Shown one piece after another: positions 21,784 to 33,565 of a stretch of DNA of 64,000 nt (its first letter is position 1; each line of letters opens with the position of its first letter). Origin of the DNA: Filobasidium wieringae. Taxonomy: Eukaryota; Basidiomycota; Tremellomycetes; Filobasidiales; Filobasidiaceae. A model generated the notes under the pieces. That model was not told the DNA's origin. It searched no databases and saw nothing but the letters and a program-made list of their open reading frames with translations. The stretch is from contig BCIV01000009.1 in assembly GCA_001600055.1 (NCBI GenBank), forward strand, positions 62,001 to 126,000. The letters run 5' to 3'. The position numbers and the translations under genes are program-made.

Positions 21784-24505
21784 ATGAACCCACCAAACCA
21801 TTCCGATCCTACCACCCACGCCCACGCCCCCGCTCCCGGCCCCGGTCCGAGAAAGATCAGAGGAAGAATAGGAGGAAAGATCCCCCTGAGTCGGTTGTTC
21901 CGGACTAAAAGCGATCTGAGCGACGCTCTTGGGTCGGGGGAGGGTGGGGAGGGCGTTGGGCAGGATCGGCCGGGCCTGGACTTTCATAAAGATGATGATC
22001 CTAGTTGGGAGAGGATCGGGACGGACCAACGGATCCTGTCTCTTCGTGGTTCTTCCTCATTACCTCCCCATTCAGCCGTAATAACAACCCTCGTACCAAA
22101 CAAGACCACACCATCGACACTCAAACGCAAACCATCACTAAAAGACGTCCTCGATAAGTTCACGGGGAGGGTCGATCCTGTCGTTCGAAACAAGAATGGC
22201 AACGGGAACGGCAACGGCGATGGGAACGGGGACAAGGACAAGGACGAGGAGGGGGTGAGATGGGATATGCTCGGACCTCCCGATCTGGGAATCTCGGGTG
22301 GTTCTTCAGACATCGGCGTGGCTATGGGTATGGGTGCGGTGAGAAGGGACCAAAACCAACCCTCGAACCCACTGCTCCGACCCCCCAGCCCCGGCCCCGG
22401 CCCATTGCTGATCTTCGACCCCCACTCAAACATCTCCTCAGGCGACGCAAGGGCAAGAGGACCAGTCCGACTAACCCGACCAGATCGGGAGAAGAACAAG
22501 GAGGAGGGATCTTGGGGTAAGATCATTAGGAAAGCTAGTTTTAGACGTGCTGGGCCCGGGGCTCTGGCTCCCGCTATGGCTCCGGCTGTGGCTGGGACTG
22601 GGACTGGGATTTGGACTGGGACTGGGACTGGGTCTGGGGGGGATGGGAGGAGACAGGGGAGAGGAGAACGTCGACGAGAAAGAGAGGATAGGAGAGATAG
22701 GAGACAGAGGGAAGAGAGGGAAGAGAGGCTAGCGGGGCAAGCGGGGGGGAAAGAAGATGAAGGCATCGGTCGACCGGTTTTGATCTCCGTACGTCCACCC
22801 GCTCCGCTGGAGAACTCTCCGAACTGAACCCTACTGCCTTCTTGCTTTTTCATCATTATTATTTTTGAATGGCTACGACGACAAACAGCATGACCTGCAC
22901 GTGACGAGTTCCTTCAAAGGTCTTCCGCCCGCTTGGATCGAGCGGTTGAGGGAACAGGGGATAGGGGAGAGGGAGATGGAGATGATCGTCTCCGGTAGGA
23001 GGGGGAGGGTGTCGGTTTCTTCCCTTGATCAAGTACAGGGACAGGATCCGGGTCGGGGTCGGGGTCAGGCGGGCGTTGCGGACGGGTCGGGGAAGGGGAA
23101 CCTTGTTCGAGTACGAGGGAAGGAGGAGCTGAAATTCGGACCGATGGAGAGGAATTGGACTGGGCCCCCCGCTCCTCAACTGGAGAACCCGACTGCTCAA
23201 CACGCTCGATCGTCCAGTGAGAATCTGTTGGGGACCATGTTCCGGGGAGGATTAGGGTTGGGCATGAGTAAACGATCTTTCTCTTGTTTACGTCTCGGGA
23301 CCGAGGAGGAGGGCGGGGAGGGGGATGAACACGAAAATTCGGCGTCAAGGAAAGATCCCTCTGTCCTTTTCCCTAACCGGGTCCAACCGGCTCAGGCTCG
23401 ACGACCACTAAGAGCGCGAAGAAGAGCAGGGACGGAAGATTCCCCATTACTCCTAAACCTATCAAAGGGATCAAAGATCCTCGCCTCCCGTCAATCTGCC
23501 GGGTTATCTGCTTCCTTTACCCCAGTGAAGAGCCGGAATCGGGCCAGATTGAGTAGAGAGGTGAGGGAGTTTGGGCAATTGAAATTGAGCTTTGAGAGGG
23601 AGAGGGAGGAGGGGGTTCGGTCCGCCGATTGGGCGGGGGAGTTGATCGATTTGTTACGGAACGATGTGGGAGGTGAGGATCAGGATGGACGGGGGGCGAG
23701 CACGGGGGAGAGGAGGGAGATGATGAGGTCGATCTCGATGGATACCGGGTTGACGGCTTCCATTCGGGGATTCGGAACGGATGATTCGAGGGACGTACCC
23801 AACGCTTGTCCTTCCACGAGAAACGAAGGGTCTTCTCATTTGACCGATGGCACTACGGAACCTTCGGAATACATGCAATCCCCAGTAGAGGAATTGGATA
23901 TGGATTCCATCCTCCGACAAGCCCCTTCGATCGCTCCTCCCGATAGTCCCGGGTACCTCTTCGATGGGCATAACCCGAGAGAAAGGACACTCTCGATCGG
24001 GCATCATCTTCCTCGAACGCCCACGCCACCGGGCTGGGACAATCATCTCAAAGGTTCACCCGGTTCTTCGTTCAGGCGATTACCCTCGTCTGGGACGGGC
24101 ATGGGAATGGAAATGTACGGTTCATTCGCTCGCGCTTCCGAAGCCGCTTTGGCCTCTTACAGCGCGGTCTCGCCCAACATGGGGTCCAGAATCATCTCCC
24201 TCATCCCTACCAGCGAATCTCATGCGCACGGACAGTCAGAGGAAGGGAACTGTGTGATGTCCGATTTCAGCCATCGGTCTGAACACCGACCGGACGGGTC
24301 CAGGTTTTCGAGAGATTCGACGACGTTCGAAGGACCGCTTAGTACCAGTGATGGACACGATCTGAGTGCGATCGTTCAGACGGCATGGTATTCCAACTCA
24401 CTCCCGTTCGGTGCGTTAGGGAACCCTATACCGCCCATCCAGATCAAATTTTCGGGCGAAAGTCGGGAGCAAAATGGATCGATGAACCAATCATGTGGTC
24501 GGTAG
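21784..24505 (+). CDS. Large disordered protein with a CRIB/PBD-like motif
   Basis: Two exons encode about 870 residues. Exon 1 (21784-22788) is Gly/Asn/Pro/Arg-rich, with a KIRGRIGGKIPLSRLF-type basic start and a long Arg/Glu stretch. The intron 22789-22888 joins in frame to HDLHVTSSFKGLPPAWIERL followed by REQGIGEREMEMI. The H-x-x-H-V core, the -GLPxxW- element and the following helix match the p21-Rho-binding domain that binds GTP-loaded Cdc42 or Rac, but the usual P-x-x-F spacer between I-S and H-x-x-H-V is missing in this model. No kinase domain follows; the rest is Ser/Pro-rich with short acidic segments. A Cdc42/Rac effector or scaffold role is inference. The start is the first ATG after the CACACCG repeats. 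Confidence 0.7.
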
Positions 24506-24850
24506 ATGTCGATCGTTTAGTTGTAGATCGAGGATGCCGTTCGAACGCATGTCCAGGACAACTTGTATGGTCTAGTCAGGGCTGGTCCCTTGCTGTTGTA
24601 GGTTCGGTGTGGTGATGACATGAAACGACCAATCGATAGCCCCTAATCCCGATCCATTTGGAGCGTAATCTGCAGCTTCGGCGTTCACCGTCGAGTCAAA
24701 GCCTTTTGCATCTCCCGGAACTTGGATCGTTCTCTTTCGTGCTTCGACCGTACATCCACCTAGAGACATTGTCGATATACCAGGCTCAATCTGATGATAC
24801 CTTCGATACCTTCGGTCAGACCATAATCAGACTCACAATTATAATTCACC
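24506..24850. other. Intergenic: promoter of the carrier gene
   Basis: The 345 bp hold the 3' end of the CRIB-like gene and the promoter of the transporter. No ORF or repeat is notable. Confidence 0.4.
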
Positions 24851-27084
24851 ATGGGTAACGCTGGGACCTACATCTATTCGGGTGAGCTTTATCCCGTTCG
24901 CCCCGAATTCGTTCTGAACGACACTCAAGCTTCTCAAATCGATGCCTCTTCGCAACAGGTTTCATCCCATTGGTAAAGATGGGATTCACCATCTTGGCCG
25001 GATTCGTCTTGGCGAAAAAGGGATTGTTCCCACCCGAAGCTTCAAGAGGAGCAAGTCAACTGGCAATGGTGAGCTTATCTTCAGTTTGTTAATGGATTGC
25101 CCCGATTGATCTAGGTTACACCTGCTCTGGTAGACTGTCAGTTTACCATGCCTGATCTTTGCTTCGGTAGTTCCAGCTTTCAATTCGAGCAATATCAAGT
25201 TCCTTGGACCTCTTGTCTTGAACGCCTTCGTCTACGAGTGTGCAGGATTGGTACGTCTATCCTTGTTACTGATAGTGAGGACGAGCTTCTGATTCATGTA
25301 CCGAATAGATACTCGGGTTCATAATCAGAGAGATCTTCTACGTTCCGCCAGACTTTCAATACGGAATCATCATTGCGAGTGCTTCGAAAGCTGCCTATAT
25401 ATCCGATGAAAAGCTAACCTTGAATACCGTCCAACAGGCATGTGTGTTCAGTAATTGGGGTAATCAGCCTACCGCAGTCGTTCAGACTATCGCAACCGTC
25501 GAACCGTTCAACCCAAACTCGGATCCAGTCTTGGGAGTCGCTTACGTCTCCGTCTTCATGTTAATGGTGAGCTCGATTCCCTTTACATGTTATGCTACAC
25601 CAGCCTCACTGATCGATACGCTCGCAGTATTCTATAACGTTCTTCGGTCTGGGGACTTGTAAGATTTGCGCATGGGACTTTGCTCCTAGACCGGAAGGAG
25701 AAGTGATCGTTTCCAAGCGACTCAAATGGGCGGCAAGGAAGAGATTCCTCGTCAATCTATTCTCCCGTTCGAAAGACCGAAAGCAATCGACTTTGAGCGC
25801 TTCGAAAAACGACCTTTCGGAGTCGTACCCTGAGGCATCGATGAGCCCCGATTTGGAAAAGAAGGGTTCTTTCGACGATGAACACAACTTCATACTAGCT
25901 CGTGGCGCTCAACCTGAACCGGCCAAGACCTTCTTGAGTCCCGGAGGACAATTGGCACCTACCGTCTCGAGATACCGATCTCATCAGGATAACATCTCCG
26001 AAGCCTATTTCGATGGGATCGCTCTCGCCCCTGTGCACTCGACCTTGTCCCAAGTAGCTCGAGCGGCGAGTACCGGTGGATCCAACAAGAGGAAGGCACC
26101 GTCGGTACACCACGAAAAGGACGAGGACGAGGATCTTTCGGAAGAGATGCCTAATATGGATATCGCTGGTCCTCATACCACTAACGAACTGCATGGCGCG
26201 ATTCAAACTGCTACGCCCGAACAGCTCGAGAAGAAATCAAAGGGACAGATCATCTTGAACACGCTCCGGTTATTGATCTCGCCCATCTCCATCGCGCTCT
26301 TCATCGCTCTACCCATCGCTCTTATCACTCCGCTTAAGGCGCTCTTCACCCCAGTTTCCGGGTGGACCGGAACCAAGATCCCGAATGGACCAGACGGTAA
26401 ACCTCCGCTCAAATTCTTGTTAGATACTGCTAGTTTCATCGGAGCAGTGACTATTCCCGTCAGTCTGATGTTACTAGGGGTATCCTTCGCCAGGTTGAAG
26501 GTACCCAAGCAATGGTCGAAATTGCCTATTGCGGCGATGTTTGTGAGCATCCTTCCCCTTTTCTGGGACCTTCTTCTATCCGCTGAGCACCCATCCCACT
26601 TCACAGGCCGTGATGATAGCTAAGAGTAAGCGCATGGACTGTGTTCGGGCTTCACTGGGTCTTTGGTGCTGACGCTATCTCTTCTCTAGTGGTCATCGTA
26701 CCTGTAATCGGAGTAGGAATGACTGAAGGTCTTTCGCTACACACCAATCTGTATCCCAAGGAGGAGAAAAGTAAGCGGGTCTGCTCTACTAGTTATTTAG
26801 CTAGGAGCTGACAAGGTCTGTTTCAATTGTCAGTGCTCAAATTCGTTGCGATGCTGCTTTCTGGTACACCCTCGGCAGTCAACCAACTCGTCATGTGAGT
26901 CCTCGAAATGAAAAGAGAACAAAGGAAGCAAAGGATTCCTGATACCCTTCCCACACGTAGCACACAAATCTACTCGCCAGACGGCACGGCCGATACTCTC
27001 TCGCTGTTCCTAATGGTTCAGTACATATTCATGTTTGTCGCTTCAGCCGGACTAGCGGCTGTCGCGCTAGCGTTTGTCAGTTAA
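24851..27084 (+). CDS. Auxin efflux carrier (PIN-like) family membrane transporter
   Basis: The architecture is that of the Mem_trans/auxin-efflux-carrier family: about five N-terminal membrane segments, a long cytosolic loop and about five C-terminal segments. The N-terminus (MGNAGTYIYSGFIPLVKMGF) leads to conserved PCLIFASVVPAFNSSN and the family motif CVFSNWGNQPTAVVQTI. The loop (about 25700-26250) is Ser/Asp/Glu-rich and charged. The C-terminal half carries LRLLISPISIALFIALPIAL, IPVSLMLLGVSFARL, VMIAKMVIVPVIGVGM and LLSGTPSAVNQLVI. Seven or so short introns; TAA at 27082-27084. Fungal members include yeast Ecm3, whose substrate is not established, so I give none. Fungi use such proteins in the ER or other internal membranes; location here is inference. 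Confidence 0.9.
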
Positions 27085-27349
27085 ATCAAGAGGAGGAAAG
27101 AGTCGGGCTATCGCCCCATCGTTTGTACTGCTGTATCGATAGCCTCATTGCGTCAAGGGAATCACTAATATGCACCGTATCCGTCAAAATGTATATCCGG
27201 TCGAAACGTGTGGCCATTCATTGACTGAGCCTGACCCCGATCGCGCCTTTCTTCTCATGAATAAACTTGGCGTACCACGGGGTCATGGATATCGGTCAGT
27301 GTCTCGACCATTGTATGGTTTGTGGTGACTTACAAAACAACAAAGCAAC

Positions 27350-27695
27350 ATGTCCGGAGAACTCATCGCCAACCTTATCGTCCTCTTGGTATGCACTTTC
27401 ACCTTCTCTCTTTACCTCTTTGGCGCAGCGAGAAGGCTCATAAGGGAAGAAGAGAACCAAGAGAAGGGTGACCCAAAAAACCCTCCAAGTGATCGTAAGT
27501 CTTTGAGTCAAAATACCATAAACCACGGTTTACTCTCGCTGACTTTCCCTTCTCTCCGTAGATCGTCCCTTGATACGCTTGAGCAGACCATTCCCGCTTT
27601 CCGTCACCCCGCTATTCCCGCTCAGGGTCACCCCGCTATTCCCACTGTCCGTGTCCCAACTATTCCCGCTCTCAAAGTGTCCCTACTGTTCCTGA
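27350..27695 (+). CDS. Putative tiny single-pass membrane protein with FPL repeats
   Basis: The ATG at 27350 opens MSGELIANLIVLLVCTFTFS, which continues into a hydrophobic helix with a basic flank (GAARRLIREEE), like a signal anchor. A good donor (GTAAGT near 27494) and an acceptor (CCGTAG near 27561) join exon 1 in frame to a second exon in which a 9-10-residue unit recurs (VTPLFPL), ending SKCPYCS and TGA at 27693-27695. About 93 residues. I recognise no family. The repeat could equally be a DNA-level tandem repeat read by chance, so the second exon is less certain than the first. Confidence 0.4.
27595..27675. repeat. Short tandem repeat (TTCCCGCT-CACCCCGCTA type)
   Basis: Four degenerate copies of an 18-27 bp unit built on TTCCCGCTCANNGTCACCCC lie in a row. 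They overlap the proposed second exon of the tiny membrane protein. Confidence 0.55.
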
Positions 27696-28098
27696 CAACG
27701 ATTCAACTGGAGGGAATTGAGTGTATATCAAGCTGACGAACACCGTTGAGATATTCTCACTTCGTGATCAAACAAGTCACTGTTGACCTTGCTTGTGTAG
27801 CGGGGTTTCTCCGCACACTTCTCTGAACACTATCGTATACCAGGCTAGTACTGCAGTTCAAGGACACCGCACGGTCTCTTTAAACGACGGATCGGACCGA
27901 TCCCCAAAGAGTCCGAAGTCCGATCCGGACTTCTCATGCCAACACCATGATTATACGAATGACTGGTCTGTCCGAATTGCACCGATGTATCGCGACATGC
28001 GATCGCTCCATCCGCATAGGCCTCCAACTTTCTAAATTGCCTCGATAGTCTGACATCTGGTATTCCGGAAAAAGTACAACTTGAGATTACGAAAGTCA
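27696..28098. other. Intergenic between convergent genes
   Basis: About 400 bp between the tiny ORF and the PFK26 stop. No gene is evident. Confidence 0.35.
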
Positions 28099-30278
28099 TC
28101 AGATCCTGATATCGCTCACTACGAGAGAACGGAGCAAAAGTCAATTCCGATTCAATTCCCACGACATTAAACGGAGCCCACTTACTCCTCCTCTCCAACT
28201 TCCTCGCGGCCTTCTCCTTCTCGCCTCGCTCCTCTGCTTCTGCTGCCTCCTCGAAATCGGTTGTGCCGGTCGGCAGAACGTGAGTCATATCGACCACTCC
28301 CTTGCCGATCGTTGCTTCGGCAAAGTTTTCGTAAAGGTTGGCACCCGATTCATCTCCTCGACCCTCCCCGGACCTGCAATCCAAGAATCAACAAGCAGGT
28401 TCTGATTAAGGATCACCAAGAAAGTAACCCACCAGAAGTGGAACGCGCGCGAGACGACACCATAAGAGGCGGGAATGACCTCGACTAGATCGCCCCTTGC
28501 GATCTCGACCGCAGGAACCTCATTAGGTGGCAGCCCGACGAGGTAGGCGAGCTGAGGAAGCAGGTCAGCGAAGAATCTCAAAGCTAAAGAATTGATAGAC
28601 ACATACCAAACATCGAATGACGGAAGCATGACCGATGATCAACAAGTCGTCTTGACATCTCTCCAATTCGAATATGATCGGCTCGAGTCGTACTATCGCG
28701 GATATACCGGATCAGACGAAATTCCGAACGGATCCCCCTCATGTGACTCACCCGACAAGTCGTGGTAGCTTTCCGCTCGAGGCGCACGATGAGCATAAGG
28801 ATCGCTCAAGAAACGTTCCCATTCGTCTGGGTACAGCGCTTTAGCTTCCTCAGTTGATAGACCGTCCCAAACTCCTCTGCAAGATGACGAACGCCATTGA
28901 GATCAGCTTTGATCATCCGACACGACCCGTGTCGCGACTAACGGGTTGATCTCCGCCATCTGAGGTTTCTGAACCACCTTGTAACCGGATTGTACGAACG
29001 GCCAAGCGGTATGATGCGCTCTCCTCCTTGCGGAAGTCCATACCCTCAACTTGGTCTCGCTAGGATCTTCATCTCGTTCCCGACGTTCTTCGGCGACTTG
29101 TTTTCGACGAGACATGACGGCGGCTTTGAGACGTTCGGCGTATTCCCATCCCGCCGGGGAGAGATCGGAATCGGCTTTGTACGAGTGTTCGATGAGGGAT
29201 TGTCCAGACTGTCAAAGTTTGCATGGATCGTCAATACGGTCATCTTCACAGACCCCCGAGCGACTCACTCTAGCAAAGTAAATCGTTCGAGGCTGGTTGT
29301 GAATGTTCATCAAGAAGAAACAACATCTCGTTTGCAAATATCCTGTTACAATACGATCAGCAGGCCGTTCAGATAGGCGCCCAGACAATGGAACTCACCT
29401 TCAATCCGATGTATGACGATTCTCTCCCCGACGTTGATAATCTTGATGAACGGACCTTCGTCATCCGTGACCTCTTCGTACTTGCCTGCTTGTACTTCGA
29501 TTCGCTTGAAATAGTCGGCAACGGCAGCTTCCTGGTCCCAGCCTTTGTACTGTAGGGTTGAGTGTTAGTGCATAGCGATCAAAGTGCTGAAAGGTAAGAC
29601 CCACGTCTGGAGAAGACAACTTGACCGAACGGATATTGTTCTCGATGATATCTCTTCGGTCGCAGCATGATTCTGCAAGGGTCGTAAGGTCATCAGCTTG
29701 GCCCGTCTTGCGGATACGAACGATCCCGACCGACCCAAGAAGATCACATGAACACCCCTCGCCTCGAACTTTTCCAACAACGCCTTCCTACTCTTCTTGT
29801 CGCTATTGTTCGCGTCGTAGATGACGACCTGACCTCCCTGAGTGGAAAAGAAATCCCAAACTTGATTCTCGATCCCATCCTTGATCCGTTTCCTCAGCGC
29901 CGTCGTCTCCTCCGACTTCTCCCCCGGTTCAAAGTAATCTGCCGGGATCTTTTCGGCCGCACCGAGGACTTTACGTCGGTAGTCTCCGAGGGAATAACAA
30001 CGGGTCTTGACTCCTAGCCATCTTAGGTATCGTTCGAGCGATCGGGAGATATGGGTCTTTCCACGGGCTGGAAATTGAGGGGTGTTATTACAAATTCGGT
30101 GGCCACAAGCCAGACAGCGCACGTACCAGGAAGCCCAACTGTCGAAACGACACTCGTCTTATCAGTCCCCAAATTCCAGTCATCACCACGACCTCGAGTT
30201 CGGCTCACCGGTTACGAGCAAGATAAGACCCGCATGCCAGAGTCTTCCACTGTCGGTAACGTATAGAGGAGCGGCCAT
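28099..30278 (-). CDS. PFK26: 6-phosphofructo-2-kinase (PFK26-like) with altered phosphatase site
   Basis: The bifunctional 6PF2K/FBPase-2 fold makes or removes fructose 2,6-bisphosphate, the activator of glycolytic phosphofructokinase. The kinase half is complete: the P-loop (VGLPARGKTHISRSLERYL), YSLGDYRR, VVIYDANNSDKKSR and VHVIFLESVCDD, with NNIR and SPDYKGWD. The phosphatase half starts IYFAR-SGQS; the catalytic histidine of the usual R-H-G motif is serine here, as is known for the kinase-only yeast Pfk26. The second histidine is kept (LLIIGHASVIRCLLAYLVGL), and so is ESYHDLSVRLEPI. The last exon is tiny (MSDIRI, TGA at 28099-28101). The ATG at 30278 (MAAPLYV) is the likely start, but the junction of exon 1 to TDKTSVVSTVGLP is unresolved. 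I infer a kinase with little or no phosphatase activity. Confidence 0.88.
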
Positions 30279-30623
30279 TGAATGCAGACGATAAATAGGT
30301 ATCACAAATGTCCAAAGCAGATGCAGTCGAGGTCGTACCATTGCATCGATGTACTAGCTGAAGGGGCCGACCTGCCTGAATGACGACTTACTGAATCATC
30401 AAGCGCGCGCTTCGACAGGTCTCACCCAAGATCTGACCGTGAGCATATGTGCATGTTCACTCTCATATGCCTAGACTATCGATACATTCAATTCCACTTC
30501 CCACTCCCCCGACCTGACTCCTATGAACTAATAAATACAGCTATGCTTGCGCGTTCGGATGATACAGTTTACTCCCCCTCCCTCCTCCATGTCGCATGTC
30601 GCTTCCTCCTCCTGACCGTCGGG
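30279..30623. other. Intergenic: PFK26 promoter
   Basis: This 345-bp gap between two minus-strand genes must carry the PFK26 promoter and the 3' flank of the Hsp20-like gene. A long pyrimidine run (30480-30620) is the only visible feature. Confidence 0.4.
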
Positions 30624-32849
30624 CTAGCAGTGTTCCGAGATGGAACTCATACTCCCTAAACACTTGTATTCGGCTTTACAAACCGCCCTCTCCAATCTCG
30701 GTACTAAATCACAGGCAGCGCACTGAATCAGTCCCCCCATACTGTCTAACCCGATAAATGAATCGAATGATCGACGATGGAACTCACTGTGAATGGACAA
30801 CAACCCCTCGCTGAGCGTAGCCTTCATCTTATCCATATCCGCCGTCAGAGGTAACCTGACGACTCGTTTGTATTCCTCCATATGAGATTTCTCCCCGGCG
30901 ATATGAAGGTCGTTGTTCGTCGTGATATAGACCGTAGTGGAGTACGCTCTGTTTGCAAAGACACGGGAAGGCGGGAGGGGGGGGGAGGTTAGGACATGAC
31001 CTTCTGCTAAAGAGAGACGAGGGGGAGAGGAGACGACTTACTGATCCATCAACCTGACCTCCATCCCGTACATGTTCCGAGTGACGAAACATTCCAACCC
31101 ATCATCACAGACCACCCTCTTTCCCTCCTCCCATAGTCCCCGGTCGTTCTCACTCATCCCCGCCCCCGGCGTCCCCGATCTTTCACCCTCACTCTCAGTC
31201 TCCGTCTCCGTCTCGTTCTCGGAAGAACACCCCGTCATCAAAGGACCGGGGTTGAGTTTCTCACACGTCCCCATCCCCAGGGTAGGACCGGGCGGATCAA
31301 AGGGGGACCGTAACATCCACCCTTCCATCCCTACCATATACTCGTCCCCCTTCCCTTCCCCTTCCCCCTTGGCCTCCCTCAACCCCGCCCTGATCCCTTT
31401 CCTCGCCCTCCCCCCCTCCCCCCTACTCCCCACACTTCCCGTCCAACTAACCCCCCTCTCCGCTCTCGGCCTGACCGGGCGGGTGAGCCCCCTTCGGGTC
31501 TTACTGGAAGAAGGGGTGGAGCATTCCGAGCCTTGTCGAGGTGTATCTTGGTTCGACCCGACCGCGGCCATGGGGGGGAAATAAGAATCCCCTTCAGACC
31601 CTTCCGGCACTTGTGCTTGTCCGTCCTCCGTCCCAGTCGTTCTTAGGGAGAAAGGTAGCGTGGTGGTGAGTAACAAAGGGGAACCCAACGAGAACCCCTC
31701 CTGTTCCTTCTGGTTATGACTATCATTAAGAGTATAGGAGTGAGAAAAAGAAGAAACGTTCCTCTTCCTCCCGGGGATCAAGTAAGGATGACTCTTCATC
31801 ATGGGCATCATCGGCGTCGTCGTCGTCGTCGTATCCTTGTCCTTGTCCTTGCAACACCCAACCCCAACCCCAACGCCAAATCCGGGGCAAAAGGAAACGC
31901 TCCTCCTAAACCTGGGTGCCCGTCCAGGTAAGGAAGACGTCTGTCCTTTTACCTGGGGGGAAGAAAGAGGGATCCCCGTCCGCGCTCGTCCGTACCCCGG
32001 TCGGGTTTGTCTCGTCGATCCTGGTCCTGCTGTAGATCCTGATCCTGGTGTAGGTGTTGGTAATGGGAATGGAGCTAGAGCGAGAGCTAACCACTCCTTC
32101 TCCAGACCGGGGACGGCCCTCGTTCTGTCCCTCTTCCCACTCAACGATTCGACAGGGGAAATTTCCGACCCGCTCTTGAGCGTGCACGAAAGGGTCGACT
32201 GCGATTGCGATTGCGACTGCGACTGAGACTGCGACTGAGATTGGAACTGGGATTGAGTGGCCCAAGAAGCAGCCCTCTCCAGTCCTAAACGTCGGAGCGG
32301 AGACCCCCGGTTGTGATCGTTGTGATCGGGGGACAAGGTCGTCATGATTTCTCCCGTATGAGATTGAGGGTGAAGGTGAGGATGAAGATGAGGGTGGGGA
32401 GATTGCGAGAACGACGAACGGTCCAAACCCTCATTACCGCCCTTATCGCCATCATCCCCATCCCCATCGATCCCACCCCCCTCCCAGCTCGGACCAGAAA
32501 CACCCCCTAGAACAGGGGTCAAGATCCGTTCCCACGTCTTCCCCGTGCTCCCCGTAGTACCCGTTGTATCGGTGGTCATCGTGGTCATCGTCCCTTCATC
32601 CGTCTCGTTCGTGTGCGTCGAGGAGAGGCTTGATTTACGTTCGGCCGGGGGGTCTTCTTGTGGTTGTTGCGGTTGTTGCGATTGTTGCGATTGAGATTGA
32701 GAGTGCGGTGGTTGTGGTTGTGATTGTGAGTGAGAATGGGATTGCGAATGTGGTTGTGGTTGTGTATGGGATTGCGATTGGGATGGCGGACCGAGCGGGG
32801 TAGGGGGGACAAAAGGAACGGGCGATCCGGAGTGGGGTAGGGGTAGCAT
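30624..32849 (-). CDS. Disordered Ser/Gln/His-rich protein with C-terminal alpha-crystallin (Hsp20) domain
   Basis: Exon 1 encodes about 600 residues of low-complexity sequence: Gln/Ser/Pro/His repeats (QSQSQSQ runs, HPHLHPHLHP), then Ser/Gly/Pro-rich stretches. Two further exons add an alpha-crystallin-like segment: FVTRNMYGMEVRLMDQ, then AYSTTVYITTNNDLHIAGEK, EEYKRVVRLPLTADMDKMKA, TLSEGLLSIHIPRLE. The strand pattern and the closing G-L-L-S-I-x-I-P match the core of small heat-shock proteins. The final acceptor (TTTAG near 30706) restores the typical ending; stop at 30624-30626. The start is the ATG at 32849; the longer frame upstream lacks an ATG. Role: possibly a chaperone-like or scaffold protein; inference only. 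A C-terminal ACD after a long disordered N-terminus is not the usual 150-250-residue Hsp20 layout. Confidence 0.72.
32195..32250. repeat. Imperfect 6-bp microsatellite encoding Gln-Ser runs
   Basis: About nine copies of a GACTGC/GATTGC-type hexamer lie in the coding frame of the Hsp20-tailed protein and give alternating Gln and Ser. Confidence 0.75.
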
Positions 32850-33565
32850 CTCTTCTTTACTCCAGGTACTCCAGCGAGAGTGGAAGAGAAGGATATGTAT
32901 TCCCTCTTCCAATCCTGACCGTGAACTTCAAAAAGGAATCCGACCTGAGAACGGAGACGGTGGAGCTACGGTGTGGCGTGTCCACTCGGAACGAGCGAGT
33001 GCGGTTTGAACTGTCAGTGTGCGCGCGTTTGAAGGGGTTGGGAGGGAAAGGAGTGCGAGGGTCGAAGGTAGGGAGTAGCGATATAGCAGTGGGCACAGTG
33101 GGTGGCAGTGGCAGTGGCAGGTGGTAACAAGTGCAAATGGTGGCCACAGTGTCCATCGCTGGAGAGTAAAACCGTTCCATGTGGATGATGACTAATCACC
33201 GAGCATCCCCAACACAGCGGTGGAGCGACCAAGCCAAGGACGACGATCATCCGCACGTGGCAATCTCCCTAGCGCACGCCGAACCGGGTGTGATGTCATG
33301 GACCACACTCCGCACTCCTGCACTGCACCGAATCGACCCGAACGGTCCGTCCTCCCCGGTGGTAGCGGGTAGCGGGTATCGGTGCTTCACAGCCCCGTGC
33401 CCCAAAGTGCCAGAGTGACTACACCCCGGTACAGACGATGTGTCCATCCGTAAATAACGCTACACGACCCCTCGTTTCGACGTTTCAACCCGGTAACGTC
33501 TACCTGAAACACAATCGCACGTCGCACGTCGCACATCACACGTCACACGTCACACGTCGATCACA
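32850..33565. other. Intergenic: divergent promoters with a CACGTC repeat leader
   Basis: The 716 bp separate the Hsp20-tailed gene (minus) from the RraA-family gene (plus). A tandem of 7-bp units (CGCACGT, CACACGT) runs from 33516 to 33559 and ends just before the ATG at 33566. Otherwise no gene is seen. Confidence 0.5.
33516..33559. repeat. 7-bp tandem repeat (CGCACGT/CACACGT)
   Basis: Six imperfect units stand immediately upstream of the RraA-family start codon, so they are probably in its 5' leader. Confidence 0.65.

Noticed and set aside
21984..22856. A 290-codon minus-strand ORF opposite the CRIB-like gene.
   Set aside because: It is a shadow of GC-rich low-complexity sequence; the plus strand has the coherent gene and splice junction.
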